From NCBI RefSeq assembly GCF_003285265.1, contig NZ_CP030239.1:2004501-2068500 (forward strand): a DNA stretch of 64,000 bases, in the 5' to 3' direction. Under the pieces are notes generated by a model. The model did no database searches. It was not told the origin of the DNA and worked only from the letters and a program-made list of their open reading frames with translations. Both the position numbers and the translations under genes were made by a program. The stretch is from Paracoccus mutanolyticus. Its GTDB lineage: Bacteria; Pseudomonadota; Alphaproteobacteria; Rhodobacterales; Rhodobacteraceae. Positions 54,989 through 64,000 of this stretch are shown piece by piece. Position 1 is the first letter of the stretch; each line of letters starts with the position of its first letter.

Positions 54989-55756
54989 ATGGCGCATATC
55001 ATCGTCGTCGGGAACGAAAAGGGCGGCTCGGGCAAGTCCACCACCTCGATGCATGTGGCGACGGCGCTGGCGCGGATGGGGCATCGGGTGGGTGCCTTGG
55101 ACCTGGACGTGCGCCAGCGCAGCTTTGCCCGCTATCTGGAAAACCGCCTGCATTTCCTGAAGGACGCGGGGCTGGACCTGCCGACGCCGCGGCTGGGCGC
55201 GCTGGAGCCCGAGGGCCCGGACCCGCTGTCCCACGCCGTCGCCGCGCTTGAGCCCGATTGCGATTTCATCCTGCTGGACTGCCCCGGTTCGCACACGCGG
55301 CTTAGCCAGATGGCGCACAGCCTGGCCGATACGCTGATCACGCCGATGAACGACAGCTTCATCGACTTCGACCTGCTGGCGCGCATGTCGCCCGAAGGCA
55401 AGGTGCTGGGCCCCTCGATCTATGCCGAGATGGTCTGGGGCGCGCGGCAGCTGCGCGGACAGGCCGGGGCGGGGCCGATCGACTGGCTGGTGCTGAGGAA
55501 CCGGCTGGGCACCCAGGCATGCACCGCGCAAGGTCGGCGGCGCGCTGGAGACGCTGTCGAAACGCTCGGCTTTCGTGTGGCGCCGGGCTTTTCGGAGCGG
55601 GTGATCTTTCGCGAACTGTTCCCGCGCGGCCTGACCCTGCTGGACCTGCGCGACATCGGGACCGAGCAGCTTTCCATGTCCAATATCGCCGCCCGGCAGG
55701 AATTGCGCGAACTGATCGCGGAATTGCGTTTGCCGGGGGTCAGCGTGGCCTTCTAG
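54989..55756 (+). CDS. mipZ: Division plane positioning ATPase MipZ
   Basis: A 255-residue ParA/MinD-like ATPase that forms a gradient from the poles and blocks FtsZ assembly away from midcell. The deviant Walker A motif is GNEKGGSGKSTTSMHVATAL near residue 8. Also typical: LDLDVRQRSFARYLENR, FILLDCPGSHTRLSQMAHSL and FSERVIFRELFPRGLTLLDL. Between residues 176 and 192 the sequence QACTAQGRRRAGDAVETLGF departs from the family, consistent with two compensating indels. It is divergent from the small-ORF pair across the AT-rich region. Confidence 0.93.
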   Translation: MAHIIVVGNEKGGSGKSTTSMHVATALARMGHRVGALDLDVRQRSFARYLENRLHFLKDAGLDLPTPRLGALEPEGPDPLSHAVAALEPDCDFILLDCPGSHTRLSQMAHSLADTLITPMNDSFIDFDLLARMSPEGKVLGPSIYAEMVWGARQLRGQAGAGPIDWLVLRNRLGTQACTAQGRRRAGDAVETLGFRVAPGFSERVIFRELFPRGLTLLDLRDIGTEQLSMSNIAARQELRELIAELRLPGVSVAF

Positions 55757-55818
55757 CCGGGATTGTTGCTGCCGCCCTGCCAGCCTATCTAAGGGCAGTC
55801 GCAGAAGGGGAGAGCGGG

Positions 55819-56990
55819 ATGGCCGGGTTCGGCAGGATTGGAATGCTGCTGGCCCTGATGCTGGCCGCCCCGCCGGGTCCGGTTCGGGCGCAAGAGGCCG
55901 ATGCCGCCGTCCTGCGGCAGGAGGCGCCGGTCGTCTCCCTCGCCCCGGTCGCGCGAAGCACCATCGAGGCCCGGGTGCCGGTCACGGGCTCGCTTGTCGC
56001 GCGCGACCCGGTGCAGGTCCATGCCAATGTCGCGGGCTACGAGATCCGGGAACTGCGGGCCGAGGTCGGGGACCGCGTCAAGGCGGGCGATGTGCTGGCG
56101 CGTCTGGACGATGCGGCGCTGAGCGCGCAGCTTGCCCAGGCCGATGCCGAACATGCCCGCGCCACCGCGGCCGAGCGCCGGCCGAAAGCCAGATCGCCAG
56201 CGCCGAGGCGGCGCTGACCGAAGCCGCCGCCATCCTGCAGCGCACCCGCAGCCTGCGCGAAAGCGGCAGCGCCAGCCAGGCGGTGCTGGACCAGGCCATT
56301 GCGACCGAAGCCTCGGCCGCCGCGGCGCTGGCCTCGGCCCGCGAAGGGCTGGGGGTGGCGCGCGCCGCCGTGGCCCAGGCCAGGGCGGCCCAAAGGATCG
56401 CGGCGTTGAACCTGGGCCACGCCCGGATCACCGCCCCGGTGGATGGCATCGTCGTCGCCCGCAATGCCGAGATCGGCGCGCTGTCCGGCTCGGCTGGCGA
56501 ACCCATGTTCCAGCTGGTCGCGCGAGGCGAGATCGAGCTGGCGGCCGATGTGATCGAAACCGCGCTGGGGCAGGTCAAGCCCGGCGATCCGGCCGAGATC
56601 CGGGTCTCGGGCCTGGGCGATGTCGCGGGCCGGGTGCGGCTGGTGCCGGCGCGGGTCGATCCCGCGACGCGGCTGGGGCAGGCGCGCATTGCGCTCGACC
56701 CTGCGCCGGGCCTGCGGCCGGGCCTGTTCGCCAGCGGCTGGATCGTCACCGACCGGCGCGAGGCGCTGACCGTGCCGCTGTCGGCGGTGCTCGCCGACGA
56801 GCGGGGCGAGCGGGTGCAGGTCGTGCGGAACGGCGTCGTGGAAACCCGCCCGGTCCGCGCGGGCCTTGTCTGGCAGGACCGGCGCGAGATCCTGGAGGGG
56901 CTGGAGGCGGGCGAGCAGGTCATCGCCCGCGCCGGCGCGTTCTTTCGCACGGGCGATCCGGTCCGCGCGGCGCCGGGGTCGCAGCCATGA
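55819..56990 (+). pseudogene. Efflux RND transporter periplasmic adaptor subunit (one frameshift)
   Basis: A membrane-fusion protein of about 390 residues, linking an inner-membrane RND pump to an outer-membrane channel. Signal peptide: MLLALMLAAPPGPVRAQ. The biotinyl-lipoyl-like hairpin is YEIRELRAEVGDRVKAGDVL (start) and NLGHARITAPVDGIVVARNA (end), flanking a helical hairpin. The frame breaks once near 56185, inside the helical part; a single indel error is likely. The stop overlaps the pump gene start by 4 bases. Confidence 0.84.
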
Positions 56991-59900
56991 ACTTTTCCGC
57001 CCTGTCGATCCGCCACCCGGTGCCGCCCATCGCGATCTTTCTGGTGCTGCTGCTGGTGGGGCTTTACAGCTTCAACAGGCTGGCGGTCACGGCGATGCCG
57101 AACATCGACCTGCCGCTGGTGCAGGTCACGGTCAGCCAGCCCGGTGCGGCGCCTTCGGAGCTGGTGCGGCAGGTCATCCAGCCGATCGAGGATTCGCTGG
57201 CCTCGATCACCGGGGTGCGGCACATCACCTCGGCCGCGACCGACAGCGCGGCGCATCTCTATGTCGAGTTCGAGCTTGAGACGAACACCGACCGCGCGGT
57301 GAACGACGTCAAGGACGCGGTGGCCAATGTCCGCGCCGACCTGCCCGAATCCATCGTGGAGCCGCTGGTCAAGCGCATTGACGTCAGCGGCATGGCGATC
57401 CTGACCTATGCCGTCAGCAACCCCGGCCAGTCGATGGAGCAGCTGTCGCAATTCGTCGACGACGTGGTGGCGCGCGACCTGACCACCGTACCGGGGGTCG
57501 CCAGCATCACCCGGATCGGCGGCGCCGACCGGCAGGTCAATGTCGAACTGGACCCCGGCCGGGTGCAGGCCATGGGGCTGACCGCGGCCGAGGTCTCGGA
57601 CCAGTTGCGAGCCAAGAACATCGACATGGGCGGCGGGCGCGGCGACCTGGCCGGCACCGAATACTCCATCCGCGCGCTTGGCGGGGCAGAGGACGTGGCG
57701 CGGCTTGCCGCCACGCCCATCCTGATCGGCGGCGGCCGCACGGTGCGGCTGGACCAGCTGGGCCAGGTCAGCGAAGGCCCCAGCGAAGAGCGCAGCTTTG
57801 CCCTGCTGGACGGGCGTCCGGTCGTGGCCTTCGGCGTCTATCGCGGCACGGGCGAATCCGACCTGGTGACCGTCACAGTCAACATGTCTTCCTATGGCGT
57901 CGCGACGCCACATCCCGGCACCCGGGCAAAAGACGCGCATTGCTATGACACGGCAGCGGCCAACACTGTCTGCGGCGAGTTGCGCCGCTATGTCGATCAT
58001 GGCGGGCGCCGGCCGTGACGCGGATCGATGTTCCGCGGAACTGGCGCGCGACCGTCATCGCGGCGGTGGCGCTGCCCCTGTCGATCATCCCGACCTTCTT
58101 TGTCATGCCTGGCTGGGCTTCACGCTGAACGGCATCAGCCTGCTGGCGATCACCCTGGTCACCGGCATCCTGGTCGACGACGCCATCGTCGAGATCGGAA
58201 CATCGTGCGCCACATCACCATGGGCACACCCCCCTACGAGGCCAGCATGGAGGCCGCGAACGAGATCGGCCTGACCGTCATCGCGATCAGCTTTTCCATC
58301 GTCGCGGTCTTTGCGCCGGTCAGCTTCATGGGCGGGATCCCGGGGCAGTATTTCAAGCAGTTCGGGTTGACGGTCGCGGTGTCGGTCCTGTTCTCGCTGC
58401 TGGTGGCGCGGCTGGTCACGCCGATGATGGCGGCCTATCTGCTGCGCCGCACCGGCCATCACGCGGCGGAGGAGCGCGACGGCCTGCTTCTGCGCGCCCT
58501 GATGCGGGTGCTGGACTGGACCCTGGCGCATCGCGGGGTGACGCTGGTCCTGGGCCTGGGGGTCTTTGCCGGCTCGATCTGGTCGGCGACCCTGCTGCCG
58601 ACCGAATTCATCCCGGCCCAGGACGTGGGCCGCAGCCAGATCACGGTGGAGACGCCGCCCGGTTCCACCATCGCCGAGACCGAGGATGCCGCGCGCCGCG
58701 TCTCGGCGCGGATCGCCCAGGAGCCCGAGGTGCGGGCGGTCTTCGTGAACGGCGGCGACGGCGACGTGACCGACGCCAAGATCATGGTGAACTATGGCCC
58801 CAAGGACAGCCGCGAACGCTCGAGCTTCCAGATCGAGGATGCGCTGAAGCACGACCTGGCCGAGATGCCCGACCTGCGGATCAACTTCCAGAACGAGGCC
58901 GGGGCGAGCGACCTGGAAATCTCGGTCCTGGGCGAGACCGAGGCGGCGGCGACGGAGGCCGCCGAGCGGCTGATGGCCGCGATGAAGACCCTGCCGAGCC
59001 TGGAGGGGGTCACATCCTCGGCCGCGCTGCAGCGCCCCGAGATCCGCATCCATCCGCGCGACGGCGTGGCGGCGGAACTGGGCGTGACGGCCAGCGCGCT
59101 TGCGACCACGCTGCGCGTGGCGACCCTGGGCGATACGGAATCGAACCTGGCCAAGTTCAATACGGGCACCGAGCAGATCCCCATCATGGTCCGCCTGAAC
59201 CATGCGGCGCGGCGCGACCTGATGAGCCTGCGCGACCTGCGGGTGCCCAGCTCCGCCGGGCCGGTCCCGCTGGAGGCGGTGGCCGACGTGTCCCTGTCGG
59301 CCGGGGCCACCCAGATCGAACGCTATGACCGGCGTTACCAGACCAAGGTGTCGGCGAACCTGGTGGACGGCGCCCTGCTGGGGCCGGTGAACGCCCAGGT
59401 GGCCGAGTTGCAGAAGACGGTGAACCTGCCGCCCGGCACCCGCATCCAGCCCTCGGGCGACGCCGAGATCATGGCCGAGGTGTTCGAGGCCTTTGCCGTC
59501 GCCATGATATCGGGGGTGATGCTGACCTATGTGGTGCTGGTGCTGCTGTTCCACAGCTTTGTCGTTCCGGTCTCGATCCTGATGTCGCTGCCGCTGGCGA
59601 TCGGGGGGGCGATCCTGGCGCTGTTTCTGACCGGCAATTCGATCAGCATGGCGGTGGTGATCGGGTTCCTGATGCTGATGGGAATCGTGACTAAGAACGC
59701 GATCATGCTGGTCGAATTCGCACTGAGCGGCATCGACCGGGGCGTCGAGAAGCGCGCCGCGATCCTGGACGCGGTCCACAAGCGGGCGCGTCCCATCGTC
59801 ATGACGACCATCGCCATGACGGCGGGCATGGTGCCCTCGGCGCTGGGGCGGGGCGAGGGGGCCGAGTTCAGCGCCCCCATGGCCATCGCGGTGATCGGGG

Positions 59901-60037
59901 GGCTTTTGCTGTCGACGCTGCTGTCGCTGCTATTCGTGCCCTCGCTGTTCTCGCTGATCCATGGGGGACAGGTGCGGGCCGGGCGCTGGCTGGCGCGCCG
60001 CATCGGCCTGAACGCCGCGTCCGACCCGGCGGAATAG
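56987..60037 (+). pseudogene. Efflux RND transporter permease (AcrB/MexB-like), internal stop and indels
   Basis: A large trimeric proton-driven drug or metabolite exporter, about 1015 residues. It starts NFSALSIRHPVPPIAIFLVL and has porter-domain blocks PNIDLPLVQVTVSQPGAAPS, then TM helices with LLAITLVTGILVDDAIVEI (TM4 Asp pair region), AVFAPVSFMGGIPGQYFKQF and, late, GFLMLMGIVTKNAIMLVEFA. Between about 57960 and 58200 the frame changes several times and a TGA occurs at 58016-58018, yet the later frame equals the first. Both halves are otherwise perfect, so clustered indel errors are likely. It is coupled to the adaptor gene. The substrate is unknown. Confidence 0.87.
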
Positions 60038-60100
60038 CGGAACCCGCGCGCGGGGCGGAACATTGGTAGGCCATCCCTATCACCTGAACGGAGATGCCCC

Positions 60101-60619
60101 ATGGCAGATGTTCTTATCATGGCGTCGGACGGGTTCGAGCAGTCGGAACTGTTCGTGCCCCTGGAAAAGCTGCGCGAGGCCGGCCACCGCGTCGATATCG
60201 CCGCGCCCGAGGCGGGACCGATCAAGGCCTGGGACAAGAAGGACTGGGGCAAGACGGTCGAGGCCGGGCTTGCCATCGCGGACGCGCGCGCGGGGGATTA
60301 CGACGTGCTGGTCCTGCCGGGCGGCGTCATCAACCCCGATACGCTGCGCCAGGACGACAAGGCCATCGCGCTGATCCGCGACTTTGCCGCGGCCGGCAAG
60401 CCCGTGGCCGCAATCTGCCACGCCCCCTGGCTGCTGGCCGAGGCCGGGCTTGCCAAGGGCCGACGGTTGACCAGCTATGGCTCGATCCGCACCGACATGA
60501 AGAACGCCGGCGCCGAGGTGGTCGACGAGAAGGTCGTGGTGGACGGCGGCATCATCACCAGCCGCAACCCGGACGACCTGGACGCCTTTGTCGGCGCCAT
60601 CGAGGAGGCCCTGGGCTGA
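60101..60619 (+). CDS. DJ-1/PfpI family protein (type 1 glutamine amidotransferase-like)
   Basis: A 172-residue protein of the DJ-1/PfpI superfamily, YhbO/PfpI-like. The opening VLIMASDGFEQSELFVPLEK with conserved Glu, DVLVLPGGVINPDTLR, and the nucleophile elbow VAAICHAPWLLAEAGL with the reactive Cys (near residue 107) are diagnostic. Members act as glyoxalases, deglycases or stress proteins. GGAGATGCCCC precedes the ATG. It is a single gene, convergent with pdhC. Confidence 0.93.
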   Translation: MADVLIMASDGFEQSELFVPLEKLREAGHRVDIAAPEAGPIKAWDKKDWGKTVEAGLAIADARAGDYDVLVLPGGVINPDTLRQDDKAIALIRDFAAAGKPVAAICHAPWLLAEAGLAKGRRLTSYGSIRTDMKNAGAEVVDEKVVVDGGIITSRNPDDLDAFVGAIEEALG

Positions 60620-60635
60620 ATTGCGTCCCGCGGCC

Positions 60636-60689
60636 CCGGGGGACTTCGCGTCCCCCGGACCCCCTGCGGGGTATTTCGACAACAAGGAA
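60636..60689 (+). repeat. Intergenic hairpin plus post-stop repeat
   Basis: A perfect 9-bp stem (CCGGGGGAC with GTCCCCCGG, loop TTCGC) at 60636-60658 is followed at 60669-60689 by GGGTATTT-CGAC-AACAAGGAA. The latter matches the ecm terminator arm at 48741 in 17 of 21 bases or better. It begins 16 bases after the DJ-1 stop, in the transcription direction. Confidence 0.6.
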
Positions 60690-60692
60690 ACC

Positions 60693-60719
60693 AAAAAGGG
60701 GCGCCGCGGCGCCCCTTTC
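60693..60719. terminator. Bidirectional terminator between the DJ-1 gene and pdhC
   Basis: An AAAGGGGCGCC / GGCGCCCCTTT palindrome with AA on the left and TTT on the right lies between convergent stops. Perfect pairing would leave only a 2-base loop, so the innermost pairs must open. Confidence 0.75.
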
Positions 60720-60742
60720 GATTGGTCCGGGTTTCCGCCCGT

Positions 60743-62056
<1,314 letters not shown>

Positions 62057-62068
62057 CTTGATAACCCC

Positions 62069-63439
62069 TTACTTGTAGGTGACTTTTTTGACCGCCTGCA
62101 CCACCTCGTCGGCGGTGACCAGCGCAAGCTTTTCCAGGTTCGCGGCATAGGGCATGGGCACGTCCTTGCCGGTGCAGTTGATGACCGGCGCGTCGAGATA
62201 ATCGAAGGCGTTTTCCATGATATAGGCCGACAGGTGGTTGCCGATGGCGCCCACCGGGAAGCCTTCCTCGACCGTGACGCAGCGGTTGGTCTTCTTGACC
62301 GATTCAAGGATGGTGCCATAGTCCAGCGGGCGCAGGGTCCGCAGGTCGATCACCTCGGCCTCGATCCCTTCCTCGGCCAGCTTGTCGGCGGCTTCCAGCG
62401 CATGGGCCATGCCGATGCCGAAGCTGACGATGGTCACGTCCTTGCCGGTCCGCGCGATGCGCGCCTTGCCGAAGGGGATGGTGAAGTCCGGCAGGTCCGG
62501 CACCTCGAACGAGCGGCCGTAGAGGATCTCGTTTTCCAGGAAGATCACCGGGTTCGGGTCGCGGATCGCCTGTTTCAGCAGGCCTTTGGCATCGGCCGCC
62601 GAATAGGGCATCACCACCTTGAGGCCGGGGATCTGGGCATACCAGGCGGCGTAATCCTGGCTGTGCTGGGCGCCCACGCGGGCGGCGGCGCCGTTCGGGC
62701 CGCGGAACACGATGGGACAGCCCATCTGGCCGCCGGACATGTACAGCGTCTTGGCGGCCGAGTTGATGATGTGGTCGATGGCCTGCATCGCGAAGTTGAA
62801 GGTCATGAACTCGACGATGGGGCGCAGCCCGGCCAGCGCGGCGCCGGTGCCGATGCCGGCAAAGCCGATCTCGCTGATCGGGGTGTCGACGACCCGGCGC
62901 GGGCCGAACTTGTCCAGCAGGCCCTGGCTGATCTTGTAGGCGCCCTGGTATTCGCCGACCTCCTCGCCCATCAGGAACACGGTGTCGTCGCGTTCCATTT
63001 CCTCGGCCATGGCCTCGCGCAGCGCCTCGCGCACGGTCATGGATTTCATCTTGGTGCCTTCGGGCCAGTCGGGGCTGTGGTCGGGCTCGGGCGTCTTGAC
63101 GGTTTCGACGGCGGATTGGGCGGGGGCTTCGGATTTCGCCTCGGCGGGGACGGCTTCGGCTTTCGGCGCCTCGGCCTTCACGTCGTCGGCGGATTCGCCT
63201 TCCTCGACCAGGACGGCGATGGGGGTGTTCACCTTGACCCCCTGGCTGCCTTCGCCGATCAGGATCTTGCCCAGGATGCCTTCATCCACGGCCTCGAATT
63301 CCATCGTGGCCTTGTCGGTCTCGATCTCGGCGATGATGTCGCCGGCCTTGACCGCGTCGCCTTCCTTTTTCAGCCATTTCGCCAGCGTGCCTTCCTCCAT
63401 GGTCGGCGACAGGGCGGGCATCAGGATTTCGGTTGCCAT
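62069..63439 (-). CDS. pdhB: Pyruvate dehydrogenase E1 component subunit beta with N-terminal lipoyl domain
   Basis: A 456-residue thiamine-diphosphate enzyme subunit that decarboxylates pyruvate. Residues 1-80 form a lipoyl domain nearly identical to that of pdhC ([40 protein letters not shown]). This addition is known in alphaproteobacterial E1-beta. The E1-beta body has [59 protein letters not shown] and [20 protein letters not shown]. An Ala/Glu-rich linker joins the two. It lies 15 bases after pdhA. Confidence 0.96.
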   Translation of the reverse strand: MATEILMPALSPTMEEGTLAKWLKKEGDAVKAGDIIAEIETDKATMEFEAVDEGILGKILIGEGSQGVKVNTPIAVLVEEGESADDVKAEAPKAEAVPAEAKSEAPAQSAVETVKTPEPDHSPDWPEGTKMKSMTVREALREAMAEEMERDDTVFLMGEEVGEYQGAYKISQGLLDKFGPRRVVDTPISEIGFAGIGTGAALAGLRPIVEFMTFNFAMQAIDHIINSAAKTLYMSGGQMGCPIVFRGPNGAAARVGAQHSQDYAAWYAQIPGLKVVMPYSAADAKGLLKQAIRDPNPVIFLENEILYGRSFEVPDLPDFTIPFGKARIARTGKDVTIVSFGIGMAHALEAADKLAEEGIEAEVIDLRTLRPLDYGTILESVKKTNRCVTVEEGFPVGAIGNHLSAYIMENAFDYLDAPVINCTGKDVPMPYAANLEKLALVTADEVVQAVKKVTYK

Positions 63440-63454
63440 TGTTGTTCCCCTCCC

Positions 63455-64000
63455 TCAGGCGTTCTCGGTGGCCGAGCCTTGCGGCAGGTCTTCGGCATAG
63501 ATGTCGGTCCACAGCTGATCCAGCGCGGGTTCCGGGCTTTCCTTGGCGAACTCGGCGGATTCGTTGACGATATCCTTGATTTCCTTGTCGATCGCCTTCA
63601 GGTCGTCCTCGGAGGCGTGGCTGCCGGTCAGCAGCAGGTCGCGCACGTGTTCGATGGCGTCGCGTTCGTCGCGCATCTTCTGGACTTCCTCGCGGGTGCG
63701 GTATTTCGCCGGGTCCGACATCGAATGCCCGCGATAGCGATAGGTCATCACTTCCAGGATATAGGGGCCCTTGCCCGCGCGGCAGTGGGCCACGGCCTTT
63801 TCGCCGGCGGCCTTGACGGCCAGCACGTCCATGCCGTCCACCCGTTCGCCCGCGATGCCGAAGGCTTCGCCCCGGCCGTAAAGCGTCGTCGACTTGGTCG
63901 AGCGCGACATCGAGGTGCCCATGGCGTACTGGTTGTTCTCGATCACGAAAACCACCGGCAGGGACCACAGCTCGGCCATGTTGTAGGTCTCATAGACCTG
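63455..64000 (-). CDS. pdhA: Pyruvate dehydrogenase E1 component subunit alpha (5' end outside window)
   Basis: The last 181 codons of the E1-alpha subunit. The phosphorylation-loop-like area and active-site end are visible: VFVIENNQYAMGTSMSRSTK, LEVMTYRYRGHSMSDPAKYR and the C-terminal EPALDQLWTDIYAEDLPQGS. The thiamine-diphosphate motif (GDG...NN) begins outside the window; the NN of IENNQYAMG is its end. First gene of the pdhA-pdhB-pdhC operon. The identification is firm. Confidence 0.94.
   Translation of the reverse strand, partial: QVYETYNMAELWSLPVVFVIENNQYAMGTSMSRSTKSTTLYGRGEAFGIAGERVDGMDVLAVKAAGEKAVAHCRAGKGPYILEVMTYRYRGHSMSDPAKYRTREEVQKMRDERDAIEHVRDLLLTGSHASEDDLKAIDKEIKDIVNESAEFAKESPEPALDQLWTDIYAEDLPQGSATENA

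Overview
The window is about 64 kb of high-GC DNA from an alphaproteobacterium of the Rhodobacteraceae, most likely Paracoccus or a close relative. The evidence is the TrcR-type regulator, a MipZ division ATPase, DUF1127, a pyruvate dehydrogenase E1-beta that carries its own lipoyl domain, and two signature genes of the ethylmalonyl-CoA pathway (crotonyl-CoA carboxylase/reductase and ethylmalonyl-CoA mutase). No rRNA, tRNA, CRISPR array or complete insertion sequence was seen.

Layout. 1-13 kb is mostly housekeeping: RNase T2 (partial), trcR, a succinate-semialdehyde dehydrogenase, a P1 peptidase, msrA-prmA-VOC, rsmE and ubiA (divergent), an OmpA-like protein, an aromatic/aspartate aminotransferase with a 3-mercaptopyruvate sulfurtransferase, then smpB and a low-molecular-weight phosphatase. 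14.2-17.7 kb is a compact shikimate-type uptake and oxidation cluster (MFS transporter, LysR regulator, shikimate dehydrogenase) with two matching LysR-type operators. 17.7-26.8 kb holds an AI-2E family exporter, gyrA (interrupted), dsbB, dedA, a zinc metallopeptidase, a COQ10-like protein and ccr.

27-46.6 kb is an accessory catabolic block: an esterase, a broken dimethylglycine/sarcosine dehydrogenase with a broken GbdR-like regulator, tartrate dehydrogenase and SSADH genes, a second MFS-LysR-enzyme cluster with its own dyad operators, two HAD hydrolases, a cupin, two FAD amine/D-amino-acid oxidoreductases, a 2-hydroxyacid dehydrogenase, a class III aminotransferase, two paralogous Lrp regulators around a CsaA-like protein, and a GlcD-type FAD oxidase. 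It lies between ccr and ecm, which are neighbours in some relatives. Taken together its genes suggest uptake and deamination of amines or D-amino acids, oxidation of the resulting semialdehydes and hydroxyacids, and local LysR/Lrp control.

46.7-64 kb returns to core genes: ecm, the ffh-rpsP-rimM-trmD-rplS-rpmE translation operon (with a GNAT acetyltransferase and chorismate mutase inside), mipZ, an RND efflux pair, a DJ-1/PfpI protein and the pdhA-pdhB-pdhC operon reading leftwards.

An important caveat: about 20 reading frames are broken by one- or two-base indels, in-frame stops or short replacements. They include genes that cells cannot lose (gyrA, trmD, the tail of ffh). Most of this damage probably comes from sequencing or assembly errors rather than true gene decay. 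Entries typed pseudogene mean 'reading frame not intact in this sequence'; each entry says which explanation seems likelier.
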